Source: Thermoguttaceae bacterium
Lineage (GTDB): Bacteria; Planctomycetota; Planctomycetia; Pirellulales; Thermoguttaceae
Assembly: GCA_025060325.1 (NCBI GenBank)
Contig: JANXBW010000013.1
Location: forward strand, 60,292 to 124,291
Length of the DNA: 64,000 nucleotides
Direction of reading: 5' to 3'
Under the pieces are notes generated by a model that saw only the letters and a program-made list of their open reading frames with translations, made no database searches and was not told the DNA's origin. Shown one piece after another: positions 35,481-47,700 of this stretch. Every line of letters starts with the position of its first letter. The first letter of the stretch is position 1. A program made the position numbers and the translations under genes.

Positions 35481-36311
35481 CTAGTCAAGCACCCCAGGAG
35501 CTTTGGCCAAAAAGCGGTAATTGAAGCCGCCGTTGACGGGAATGATCTGACCGTTTACAAACGAGGCAGCAGGGGAGGCAAGGAATAAGCAAACTTCCGC
35601 TACCTCCTCGGGCGTACCCCATCGCCCAAGAAGGCTCTCTGAACTGGCCCGCGTTTGCCACAGCTGGGAGGCTTTTTCTGCCCAGCCGGTCCGGATCCAA
35701 CCCGGTGCGATACAGTTGACACGAACCTGGGGAGCAAGCTCTTGGGCAAGCGCCAGGGTAAAGGCCATCACGGCCCCTTTGGCAATGGCAAATGCCTGTG
35801 CTGTTTCACCCTCCATTCCCCGGCAGGCCGCGTCCCAACCTAAGGTGACAATCACCCCATGACCCCGTGACTTCATTTGCTGCCCAAGCATCCGAGCCAC
35901 TTCCACCGCGCCCAGCACGTCGACTTGCCACAGAAGATCAAGCTTTTCTCCAAAGCCAAGCCCCCGGGCCGGACCGGTTAGAATGTTGGCCCCCGCACAG
36001 AGGATGCAAATGTCCACATAGCCGAAAAGCCCCCAAGCGCGTTGAGCAAAGGTGCGTCTCTGCTCTGCGGCAGTAAAATCCGCGAGCAATACCCGGGCAT
36101 CCCCTCCTAGCTGGCTAATTGCCTCCACAACTTCGTTTACAGGCGAGGAGTGGGACGAACCGTGGATGATAACTTTTGCTCCAGCGGCTGCTAGCCGGAA
36201 TACCGTCGCCCGGCCAATTCCGCGAGAACTTCCCGTCACCACAGCCACTTTGCCGGCCAAAGGGAGGTTTTGCGCGGGTACTCCGGGGACAGGTTCTTCC
36301 ACTTGACCCAT
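35481..36311 (-). CDS. SDR-fold protein lacking the catalytic tetrad
   Basis: The product is a 276-residue classical short-chain dehydrogenase fold. The NAD(P) loop TGSSRGIGRA (26-35) and the downstream VRVNCIAPGWIRT and PVNGGF are normal. The catalytic residues are not. The NAG motif is CAG (Cys105). The usual ISS serine position reads TLGWD (Gly158/Trp159). The YxxxK tyrosine is Phe174 in AFAIAK, leaving only Lys178. The usual fourth Asn position reads VDVLGA. It should therefore bind the nucleotide but not catalyse the standard alcohol/ketone reaction. GGAGGA lies nine bases before the ATG. It is convergent with ftsY, and ligA lies further upstream on the same strand. A sensor or structural role is a guess. 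Confidence 0.85.
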   Translation of the reverse strand: MGQVEEPVPGVPAQNLPLAGKVAVVTGSSRGIGRATVFRLAAAGAKVIIHGSSHSSPVNEVVEAISQLGGDARVLLADFTAAEQRRTFAQRAWGLFGYVDICILCAGANILTGPARGLGFGEKLDLLWQVDVLGAVEVARMLGQQMKSRGHGVIVTLGWDAACRGMEGETAQAFAIAKGAVMAFTLALAQELAPQVRVNCIAPGWIRTGWAEKASQLWQTRASSESLLGRWGTPEEVAEVCLFLASPAASFVNGQIIPVNGGFNYRFLAKAPGVLD

Positions 36312-36576
36312 TAAATAAGTTCCTCCGTAGAGCTATTTAAGTCCAGCGTCAAAGGTCAAAGGATTTGGCGGCCTCGAAAGTAGAATACCGCCTTGACGAT
36401 CAACATCAGAGGAGCCTTGTCCACAGAGAAGCATCACGAGTTAACCAACGTACAAAGCCCGGCCGGAATTCCTTTGCATCAGGCCAATAAGCAAGCCGGA
36501 AGTCAGCTCCATCTGACTGCAAGGGAAGCCATTAAGTGCGGATAATCCCGGCGATGGCCCTCCGATCTGTACTGGG

Positions 36577-39771
<3,195 letters not shown>

Positions 39772-40440
39772 ATGACGCTTAACCTTGCTCCTGCGCCCCC
39801 TGTCCGCTTCCCGAAAAAGGAGAAGCTTCGACTAGTGGTGTTGATTTCCGGTGGGGGCACCACCCTCCGCAACCTCATTCAAAAGATTCAGGCCCGGCAG
39901 CTTCCGGCCGAGATCTTGCTTGTCATTTCCAGCACGGCCAAGGCGGGCGGACTCCGCTTTGCCGAGGAGGCTGGAATTCCCACAGTAGTTGTGCCGTTCA
40001 AGGAGTATCCCGACCAAGAGGCTTTTAGCCGCGAGATCTTCGAGCACTGTCGGCAGCTCAATCCCGACTTCGTCGTGATGGGGGGCTTTCTTAAACGGCT
40101 AGTGATTCCCGAGGACTTCACGCTCCGGGTGCTCAACATTCACCCGGCGCTCCTGCCGGCCTTTGGAGGTCACGGCTACTACGGGCGGCACGTTCACGAG
40201 GCCGTCCTCAAATTTGGGGCCAAAGTAAGCGGTTGCACAGTGCACTTTGCCGACAACGAATACGACCACGGGCCAATCATTTTGCAAAAAGCGGTACCGG
40301 TTTTAGACGATGATACGCCGGAGACACTTGCGGCCCGGGTCTTCGAAAAAGAATGCGAAGCTTACCCTGAAGCCCTCCGCCTGCTTGCAGCCGGCCGAGT
40401 CCAGGTCGAAGGTCGCAGGGTCCGCATCCTTGCCGACTGA
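39772..40440 (+). CDS. purN: Phosphoribosylglycinamide formyltransferase PurN
   Basis: PurN transfers a formyl group from 10-formyltetrahydrofolate to GAR in purine synthesis. It has 222 residues. The first strand and phosphate loop read LRLVVLISGGGTTLRNLI (normally SGxGTNLQ). The catalytic Asn and His lie in LNIHPALLPAFGG, and the folate-side Asp block is TVHFADNEYDHGPIILQKAVPV. The loop after NIHP (AFGGHGYYGRHVHEAV) differs from the common PGLHT form. This variant with SGGGTT and GGHGYYG may define a sub-branch. N-terminal residues 1-18 are an extra tail. No other pur gene adjoins it. Confidence 0.9.
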   Translation: MTLNLAPAPPVRFPKKEKLRLVVLISGGGTTLRNLIQKIQARQLPAEILLVISSTAKAGGLRFAEEAGIPTVVVPFKEYPDQEAFSREIFEHCRQLNPDFVVMGGFLKRLVIPEDFTLRVLNIHPALLPAFGGHGYYGRHVHEAVLKFGAKVSGCTVHFADNEYDHGPIILQKAVPVLDDDTPETLAARVFEKECEAYPEALRLLAAGRVQVEGRRVRILAD

Positions 40441-40657
40441 CTCGTGCAACCCCTTCGGCGGCGATTTCCTGGCTGTTCGGCGAACCACTACAGGGTGCAA
40501 GCCAATCCCCGCTAGCACCTCGGGCTGCCACGTCCGCTTCCAGGCCCTAGGTACCTCCGTAAAACAACCTGCCGACGTGCCTTTCAAGGCAAGCCCGTCA
40601 ACTGTTTCGGAAAGACAAGTGATCCGATGAATAGACGGAGTCAACACCGGCGGGCGG

Positions 40658-41005
40658 TCAAACGGCCCCTGGTCCCCGGGAACCATCTTGAAGCTCGATC
40701 GCCTCCTGAACCGGCACGACAAAGATCTTTCCATCGCCGATATTGCCCTGGGGTCCTGTCCGCGCCGCTTGGATAATGGTGTTGATGGTGCGTTCTAGGA
40801 AGTCGTCGTTAACAACGATCTCCAAAACCACCTTCTGAAGGAGGACAGCCTGATACTCCCGGCCGCGATATAGCTCCGGCAGGCCCCGCTGGCGAGCATA
40901 TCCTTGAGCATCATAGACCGTTAGCCGAGTGACCTCGACGGCCCGAAGCGCCTCGCGGACCGCTTGGAGTTTTGTGGGTTGAATCACCGCTAATACCAAT
41001 TTCAC
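40658..41005 (-). CDS. Nitrogen regulatory protein PII
   Basis: PII proteins are small trimeric sensors of 2-oxoglutarate, ATP and ADP that control ammonium transport and glutamine synthesis. With the GTG start at 41005 the protein has 115 residues (MKLVLAVIQPTKLQAVREAL). The T-loop carries RGLPELYRGREYQAVLLQK, with the Tyr that is uridylylated in enterobacteria. The second signature, TGPQGNIGDGKIFVVPVQEA, is intact. A TTG at 41029 would add eight residues. No amtB or glnA lies in the window, so whether it is a GlnB or GlnK cannot be told. The gene is convergent with purN. Confidence 0.92.
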   Translation of the reverse strand: MKLVLAVIQPTKLQAVREALRAVEVTRLTVYDAQGYARQRGLPELYRGREYQAVLLQKVVLEIVVNDDFLERTINTIIQAARTGPQGNIGDGKIFVVPVQEAIELQDGSRGPGAV

Positions 41006-42577
41006 GCCCGCACCTGCCTCATCACTCAACTCGCCGATATCCCGATAACCATTCTCGGGTGGAGCGCCTGCCTACATCTCCCCCAAAGTGCTTGCCGCCT
41101 TCCTGCGGCAGAACCTGATCCCATGCCCACAATTTGTAGTGGCCCTGAGAACACCTCCCACGGCCTGCCGAGCGATTTGGCCGTTCTCGGAAGCACTTCG
41201 GCCAACGAGCACCCCATTTGGCCGGCAATTAAGCGAGTGCACGTAGCAGCCGGATTAATCCTCGGCAAATTCTCGCGCTATTTTCCACGATCCATCCAGG
41301 GATTTAAAGTTGTGTCCGGTTTGGCCTTCCGACCGCGAGGGGCAACCACGCGGTCAGGCTGAGCCACGTTCGCCCACTCAGCACGCTGTGCCTCATCCCG
41401 CTTCCAAACCTTGTTAAATAATGCCGCTAACGAGACCGAAACCACACGCCCTGAGCCCGCCCGAATTAGTGCCAAGATTGGCTATCCCAGAGGCTTTTCC
41501 CCGGCGGCAGCGGCAGCTGCCAGCCAAGTCAGAGACAGACGGCGGTGGGAATTAACGAGTGGGGAAGATTTCGCACCCTTTATGGATTTTTCCGCGTCGC
41601 TCAGGTACGTCTCTTATGGCCCGCGCGGCCCCAAGTAAAAGCCCCGAATCGCCATCATTCCTTGTCACGGCTTAACTTTTCCGCGTCAAGACGTGTTTAA
41701 CAAGCCAATTCCGAAAGGAGATTCTGGAGAACCTGCCCCGGGCCTCAGCTGGTGCCGCAAGCAGCATGCACGACCGGCGCCAAGGCTCATCCTCCCCATT
41801 TAAGCGACGGGCCTGATTCCACGTAAAAATGCCTGTAGATCCCCACTTGCACAAACGACACGATCGTTAAGACTTAAGGTTTGGCTGAGTCCATGTTGCG
41901 GACGCAAGTGCAAACAACACCTTTGGACCAGCTTCCCAAAGCGTGGTTTTGTTGCCGGGCAGGCCCAAGAGGTGGCTCGGCGCGCGATGGGCCGATCCGG
42001 CACGCGCTCCGCTCCACTGTGGTGCCTAAGCTCCGGAAGGCAGCGTTTAAGCGCTCTAAGGCCTGTTTGGTAGGGACTTTACCCCATAGCCGCTTACATG
42101 GGCTAAGGCATCCGACAACATCGGAGGAAGGCACAGTCAAACAAGGGCTGGAGCGATCTGCGGGTAAAACTTCGCGCCGCTAGCGCCCTCTGCGGAAGCC
42201 CCACCTTGCTTCCTGCCAGGGGGACGACGCTAAAGTAACCAGTAATACAAGTCGCGCACGCGACGGCTTAGCTTGGGGTAAGCTTTCGGACAATCGCCGG
42301 AGCAAGCTCGAGGCGTTGCGATGGATTATGGGACCGCTAGTTTCCGCCGACTGTGTAACCCAATTAGCATTCTGCTTGAAAAGGAACCTAATCCCTGAGA
42401 ACCAACTGACGGGCACGCCTTTGCGCGAAAAAGAGCGGTTTTTCTCCACTAAATGGCGAGTCTGATGACCGCCTTGGCGGGCTTGTCAACAGGAATTGTC
42501 AAGTCGGGCAACGGAGTCCGGAGTTAAACGAGGGTAAGGCTGAGCGCTTGATAGCTTATTGCTTGTGGTTACCTGGT
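41006..42577. other. Gap of 1.5 kb without a supported gene
   Basis: This is a divergent region between the PII gene and the HAD gene. Several short frames exist, none domain-like. A CGTCGCG...CGCGACG type repeat is visible near 42245. No tRNA was found. Confidence 0.45.
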
Positions 42578-43249
42578 ATGGCCAAGTTCGATGCTGTTGT
42601 TTTCGACATGGATGGACTCATGTTCAACACGGAGGAAGTTTATTGGGATGTAGCAAGCGAACTCCTCCGACGACGAGGTTTAGTGTTCACTCAAGAGCTC
42701 AATGCGGCCATTATGGGGAGACCCCCGCAACCCTGCTTCGAAACGATTATTCGTTGGCACAACCTGAATGAACGATGGGAGGACCTTGCTGCCGAATCGG
42801 AATCGCTTTTCTTACAGCTAGTGGAAAATCGATTGGAGCCAATGCCCGGGCTTTTCCCCCTACTTCAAGCGCTTGAACAAGCCGGCATCCCGAAGGCAGT
42901 GTGTACATCCAGTCGCCGGCGGGTTTTGGAGAAGCTTCTTGGGGCCTTCGACTTAGAACCGCGGTTCATGTTTACGCTTACGGCCGAGGACGTCTCCCGC
43001 GGCAAACCCGACCCGGAAATTTATCTCAAGGCCGCCGAGCGGTTCGGCATATCGCCGAAACGGATGATGGTTTTGGAGGATAGCCCGGCCGGTTGTACAG
43101 CGGGTCATGCTGCCGGAGCCTTTGTCGTCGCTGTTCCCAATGTTAATAGCAGCGGGATGGACTTTTCCTGCGCCGATTTGGTGATCCCTTCGCTTGCTGA
43201 CGAAAAGCTTTACCGCGCGCTGGGTCTACCGCAACCGCAAGAGGCTTAG
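42578..43249 (+). CDS. HAD-superfamily phosphatase, beta-phosphoglucomutase-like
   Basis: The product is a 223-residue HAD hydrolase of subfamily I with a four-helix cap. Motif I is FDMDGLMFNTE, with the nucleophile and acid Asp residues. Motif II is VCTSSRRRVLEKLLG, motif III the Lys in SRGKPDPEIYLKAAERFG, and motif IV VLEDSPAGCTAGHAAG. The cap lies between residues 16 and 80. Such enzymes dephosphorylate small sugar phosphates or nucleotides, or isomerise phosphoglucose; the substrate cannot be fixed. The ATG at 42578 is chosen because MAKFDAVVFD is the usual beginning. A TTG at 42548 is an alternative. The gene is convergent with the next one. Confidence 0.9.
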   Translation: MAKFDAVVFDMDGLMFNTEEVYWDVASELLRRRGLVFTQELNAAIMGRPPQPCFETIIRWHNLNERWEDLAAESESLFLQLVENRLEPMPGLFPLLQALEQAGIPKAVCTSSRRRVLEKLLGAFDLEPRFMFTLTAEDVSRGKPDPEIYLKAAERFGISPKRMMVLEDSPAGCTAGHAAGAFVVAVPNVNSSGMDFSCADLVIPSLADEKLYRALGLPQPQEA

Positions 43250-43334
43250 CGGCAAAGTTGTATGGGCATTGGGGGGCCGCTCAAAGGGCAGTCATATCTT
43301 GGGATCCCATGCCAGCCCCGCGAGTACATAACGG

Positions 43335-44681
43335 TTATCGAAACCTCAACTTCCGGGGAGCAATCCCCCAATCCTTGCCCTCGGCAAAATCGCCTCCATC
43401 GTCCCGTTGATCGGGCCCGACGCTGTAGATGAGCCACCCTTCCGGCCTGCGACGGATCTGCAACGGCTCATTAGTAAACGGATCTTGGAGCAAGTTCGCC
43501 GGTAGTTCGAGCATGTCGAGATCCGTCACATCGTTTACGCCCTTTTCAGTGATCCGACACAAAACAACTGCACACCGCATGTAAGCAATGGCCCGCCAAA
43601 TCGCCTGATGCCCACTTACATACGCCGGGACAGTTAGGTCGACTAGCACACTCCAGGGTCCCCAAGTGCTTAGGCCAAAGCTCCTCACAGGGAGGAGCGT
43701 CCTGATCCGCAGCTCGTCCGCACTAAGAGGCGACTCGAACGGCACTGCCCGCGCAGCATCAGTCAACAAAACGAGGCGGTTCATCGCAGCATAGGCCAAA
43801 GGCCGACAAAGGTAGCCACAGGAGCGGCCTAAATCGCGAAACGATTCAAGCCCAAAAACCCGCTCGGTTTCGATGGCCACCTCCCAAGCAGCCGTCGGGT
43901 GGAAACGGCTAAGCTCTTCTTCAATCTGCCTGCATGTTGAAGGAGATATGCCCCCGCCTTGCATTAAATCGCAAATTGACTGGACGCTTGTTTGAAAACA
44001 CGCAACTCGAGTCAAGAGCCCCACCATAAACGGGGGCTGAATTCGTGTGAACCGCAGGAGACATAGCCCCACGGCCACCGCTTCCGGCTTATCCCCAGTG
44101 GCTGCCAGATAATTCGTCCACAAGACCCCAAAGCGGACGAGGGTACGATACGCCTGGGTTAGGGAGAGGACTTGGGTCAAAAGCTCTTGGGCATTTTCCC
44201 CGGGATGGGAAGCGGCAACAAACACCACACCCGGAGCCTCGGAGACAGCGCTGCCAACGCCGCGAATGCCGGATCGCAATTCAAGATTGTCGATATCAGA
44301 TGCCCACGCTACGAGCCTCTCCCGAACGGGCTGCCAGGCCGGGCCTTCTGTCAAGTTTCGCAACGCGGCCAAGTCCTCGCTGGCCGGCCAGTCGGGAGCG
44401 CCCCCATACCTTGCCCAAAGCTCGGAAAGCTTTAATGCTGGCTCACTTAGCCGATCCGCCCAAGACCTTAGCTCCTCGGCTAAGCCCAAGCCCTCCTTCG
44501 GGACCTGCCCGAGAAGCTCTTGAAAACTGCCCGGCCTACCCGCAGCGGCAAGCCTTTCGATATGCCTGTCGAAGGCCTTCCAAGCAATTACCGCCCAAAC
44601 GCCAAAGGCAATCCCGGCGGCTGCGATAATGCCGCAAAGTCCGCAGGCCAGCCAAATTGCCAGCTTTTTCCATCTCGCCAT
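43335..44681 (-). CDS. Membrane-anchored planctomycete-type protein of unknown function
   Basis: The product is a 448-residue protein with one N-terminal membrane helix (LAIWLACGLCGIIAAAGIAFGVWAVIAW) and a long, mainly helical exported part. The C-terminus reads DPFTNEPLQIRRRPEGWLI, then YSVGPDQRDDGGDF. This tail resembles endings that, as far as I recall, recur in many planctomycete proteins of unknown role, some linked to pilin-like secretion. GGGAG lies 11 bases before the ATG at 44681. An ATG at 44741 with AGG nearby would add 20 residues. No enzyme motif was recognised, and no operon partner is evident. Confidence 0.7.
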   Translation of the reverse strand: MARWKKLAIWLACGLCGIIAAAGIAFGVWAVIAWKAFDRHIERLAAAGRPGSFQELLGQVPKEGLGLAEELRSWADRLSEPALKLSELWARYGGAPDWPASEDLAALRNLTEGPAWQPVRERLVAWASDIDNLELRSGIRGVGSAVSEAPGVVFVAASHPGENAQELLTQVLSLTQAYRTLVRFGVLWTNYLAATGDKPEAVAVGLCLLRFTRIQPPFMVGLLTRVACFQTSVQSICDLMQGGGISPSTCRQIEEELSRFHPTAAWEVAIETERVFGLESFRDLGRSCGYLCRPLAYAAMNRLVLLTDAARAVPFESPLSADELRIRTLLPVRSFGLSTWGPWSVLVDLTVPAYVSGHQAIWRAIAYMRCAVVLCRITEKGVNDVTDLDMLELPANLLQDPFTNEPLQIRRRPEGWLIYSVGPDQRDDGGDFAEGKDWGIAPRKLRFR

Positions 44682-45088
44682 TCGCTGTCGGTCTCCCTTG
44701 GGAGTTTTCCGCCCACCTAGCCGTTCTTGGGCCCAAATCATTCCTACCTAGTCTCATGGTGAGGGCGCCCAGAAAGTTTATTCACTTTCCGATCTAAATT
44801 GAGTTTAAGCTAAAAGACCTACCGGCCGGTATGCCCACAGTATTGCTTACAAAGCCCTGTTTGGCCACAATCGGTGAGAGGAAAGCGGCGCAACAGTAGC
44901 CGCAGGCTCTCTCAAACTGTTGGAGCCGGTAGAACGAATCGCGAAAACGCTTGTACCGGGGGACGGCCTTAACGAAAAGAGCTTGTTACCGGCCATAAGC
45001 CGATTCGCTCCCGCGCTACCCTGTGAGCACCATCAGGGAGATAGGACTGCCGTCGACACGTCTTTTCTACCGTTGGGGTACTGCCGCG
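44682..45088. other. Divergent intergenic region with a 12-bp palindrome
   Basis: TACCGGCCGGTA at 44820-44831 is a perfect palindrome between the membrane protein and nth, a possible operator. No clear promoter hexamers were found. Confidence 0.35.
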
Positions 45089-45769
45089 ATGGCCAAACGA
45101 GCCGAACAAACTAAGAGCTCCGCTAGGGGTGAGGGCGACCGGCGACCCGTTCAAGAGATCTTAAAGCGGTTGGACAAAGAGTACCCGGGCGCGACCACCG
45201 CCCTGCGATATTCCAACCCACTTGAGCTTCTGGTTGCGACGATTCTCTCCGCTCAGTGTACCGATGAACGTGTTAACCAAGTAACCGAAACCCTCTTCAG
45301 CAAATACCGCACAGCCGCCGATTACGCCCGAGCATCCCAGGAAGAGCTTGAAGAGGAGATTAAAAGCACCGGCTTTTTCCGCAATAAAGCCAAGATGATC
45401 CGCGAGTGTTGCCAGATCTTGGCGGAGAAATATGGAGGACAGGTTCCCAAGGACATTGACGTCCTCACCCAGCTGCCCGGGATCGGCCGCAAAACTGCCA
45501 ACGTTGTGCTGGGAACTGCCTACGGCATTCCCACGGGCGTAGTTGTGGACACGCATGTGGAGCGGGTGAGCCGCCGACTCGGTCTCACTCAGCAAAAAGA
45601 TCGTGACAAAATCGAACAGGACCTCATGCGGCTTGTGCCCCAGAAAAAGTGGATCCTTTTCGGCCATCAACTTATCCATCACGGAAGACGCGTTTGCACC
45701 GCCCGAAAGCCTAAGTGCGACGCTTGTGTGCTGGAAGATCTTTGCCCAAAGATCGGGGTGAAAACCTGA
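45089..45769 (+). CDS. nth: Endonuclease III
   Basis: Nth is a DNA glycosylase and AP lyase that removes oxidised pyrimidines. With the ATG at 45089 it has 226 residues. It shows LVATILSAQCTDERVNQVT, the helix-hairpin-helix LPGIGRKTANVVLG and the catalytic Asp in VVDTHVERVSRRLG. The [4Fe-4S] cluster follows the C-x6-C-x2-C-x5-C rule (CTARKPKCDACVLEDLC). The catalytic Lys belongs to the segment just before the hairpin. An earlier start at 45023 would add 22 unlike residues. It ends 14 bases before the next gene, with which it probably shares a transcript. Confidence 0.95.
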   Translation: MAKRAEQTKSSARGEGDRRPVQEILKRLDKEYPGATTALRYSNPLELLVATILSAQCTDERVNQVTETLFSKYRTAADYARASQEELEEEIKSTGFFRNKAKMIRECCQILAEKYGGQVPKDIDVLTQLPGIGRKTANVVLGTAYGIPTGVVVDTHVERVSRRLGLTQQKDRDKIEQDLMRLVPQKKWILFGHQLIHHGRRVCTARKPKCDACVLEDLCPKIGVKT

Positions 45770-45783
45770 CCGGACTCCGCACG

Positions 45784-47652
45784 ATGGGTCGGCAGGCAGA
45801 ATTAGCGAACCCATCCCGCGAGCGACACACTTCATCGCAATTTTGGATTCTCGCCGCCTGTTTACCTATCTGCCTTTGTGCAGCACGGCTCAATGCCGAC
45901 CTGTGGCATGATGAGGCGTACACACTTGTCAACTTCGCTAGCCACCCTGTCGCAAGGATTGTCACGGACTACTCCGCCCCCAACAACCACATCTTGTACA
46001 CGATCATTTTGCACGCCACGTACCTCATCTCCGATCAGGAATTTGTGCTTCGGCTTCCTGGACTTGGATTTGCTATTGGATGTCTGATCTGTGCTTTCTT
46101 AGCCGGCAAGTTCTGGGCCGGTTTGTTAGGAGGGGTCGCTGCGACCGTCTGGCTTGGGTTGACACAAATGTTTCTCATCCACGTGATGGAGCTTCGTGGC
46201 TACGGTCTTTCCCTCCTGTTAGCTGCGATTCTTGCTCTTCTTGCCCTCCCGAGGGAAAGCGGACACAAAAATCCAATGACTTTTCGCCGGGTCGGGGCAT
46301 TTCTGGCTAGTTGGGCAATTGTTTACACGATTCCCACGAACCTACTAGTTGTTATTCCTTTGGGTGGCTTGGTGCTATTTTGGGAAGGCCGAGCCGCCCC
46401 CGCCGGTTTGGTCCGTGGCCAAAGTCCGTGGTGGGTAGCGGGAACTTGCGCCGGAGTACTTTCTTATTTGCCGGTGCGGGAACAACTCCGGCAGGCAGCA
46501 AGTGGAACGGGTTGGGACGTGGTGGCAAATGCTCGGCTACTCGTTGACTTTTTCCGAGCTGCGTGTTATGACTGGTGGCCAGCCATTGGCTTAGCAATGG
46601 CTTTGCTGGCTATAAGTGGATTAATCCAACTCTGGGAAAAGTCTCGCCAATCCTCCGCGCATGTAGGCCCCTGCTTAGAGAATTTTAAATGCAAATCCGG
46701 CCATTTCCTTGCTTGGGCACTCGCCGGCACGTTAGGACCTTTCATTGTGGCGGCGGCATTAGGAGTCCGGCCTTTTGTGCGAAACTTTTTTCCCTGTTTA
46801 TTCTTCCTGGCGACAGGTTGCGGCGTTATCTTTGCTCAAGCTGTCAACAAAATCGCACGCCTTTCCGCGCAGGCTAAGCTTAGGTTGCGGAACGAAGGAA
46901 ACCTAGCCACTATGCCCCCGCGGGCCGGTGAAAAATCGGCATCAGGACCCGGACTTGACCAAAGCCAAGAGGAAAACTGGCAAGTAGCCCTGGCTACCGG
47001 GTTTGTGCTTACGCTTCTTGTCTTACCGCAGTTGTTGACTTACCCGGACCGACTTGCCGAGCGACGTCGCCGCGAGCGGGTTCAAGATGGGTACTACAAC
47101 TTCTACGCTGCGCGATATGGTCCCCGGACCACTGTGCAGGCGCTTTACCGATTCGCCAACGCCTTCGGCAAGGGGCGGAATGTCCGGGTGATCTTCCCGC
47201 CGCTCGAATACTACCCCCTTGCTTATTACCTTGCTCGAGAGCACCCACGAGACATCGGCTGGGACCCTCAAGCCAAGGAAGAGGTTCTTTTCCTCATTGT
47301 GCCGGAGTACCAAGCTGCGGAGGAGGTCTTGAAAACACACGAAATCACTTTGGGAGACGCGGAGGCGATCGAGTTCCTAGGGGATTTTGGCTTCTATCAA
47401 CTTTACTGGGTGCTAAAGAAGAGGGACAAAGCTCTCGATACGCGGGACCCGGTCGAACCACTAAGAGTGAGAGGCCTCCTCATGAAGCTTGGCGTTGACC
47501 AAAAAAATAGCCTTCTCTCCGCGAGGCACTTGGCCAATCCCCTTACGCCCCCAAGTTATCATGGCAAATTGCGCGCTCTACCCTGTGGAACAGTTGCTCG
47601 GCCTACCACCGCGGAAAATCACACCGGAAGGAGCATGTTCCTGCTGCTCTAA
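45784..47652 (+). CDS. GT39-like membrane glycosyltransferase
   Basis: The product is a 622-residue integral membrane protein with about ten hydrophobic segments (for example WILAACLPICLCAA, LLGGVAATVWLGL, GYGLSLLLAAILALLAL). Between the first two segments is LWHDEAYTLVNFA, the acidic DE pair found in ArnT/PMT-type enzymes that use a polyprenyl-phosphate sugar. The C-terminal 150 residues after the last segment are a soluble region with many charges. It would transfer a sugar to a protein, lipid or polymer outside the membrane; the acceptor is unknown. The start at 45784 lies 14 bases after the nth stop, with a weak ribosome site. Confidence 0.8.
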   Translation: MGRQAELANPSRERHTSSQFWILAACLPICLCAARLNADLWHDEAYTLVNFASHPVARIVTDYSAPNNHILYTIILHATYLISDQEFVLRLPGLGFAIGCLICAFLAGKFWAGLLGGVAATVWLGLTQMFLIHVMELRGYGLSLLLAAILALLALPRESGHKNPMTFRRVGAFLASWAIVYTIPTNLLVVIPLGGLVLFWEGRAAPAGLVRGQSPWWVAGTCAGVLSYLPVREQLRQAASGTGWDVVANARLLVDFFRAACYDWWPAIGLAMALLAISGLIQLWEKSRQSSAHVGPCLENFKCKSGHFLAWALAGTLGPFIVAAALGVRPFVRNFFPCLFFLATGCGVIFAQAVNKIARLSAQAKLRLRNEGNLATMPPRAGEKSASGPGLDQSQEENWQVALATGFVLTLLVLPQLLTYPDRLAERRRRERVQDGYYNFYAARYGPRTTVQALYRFANAFGKGRNVRVIFPPLEYYPLAYYLAREHPRDIGWDPQAKEEVLFLIVPEYQAAEEVLKTHEITLGDAEAIEFLGDFGFYQLYWVLKKRDKALDTRDPVEPLRVRGLLMKLGVDQKNSLLSARHLANPLTPPSYHGKLRALPCGTVARPTTAENHTGRSMFLLL

Positions 47653-47700
47653 GAGTTAGTAAACATTTTCGGAGGACAGGTCAGGAAGTAGAGGATCCTC

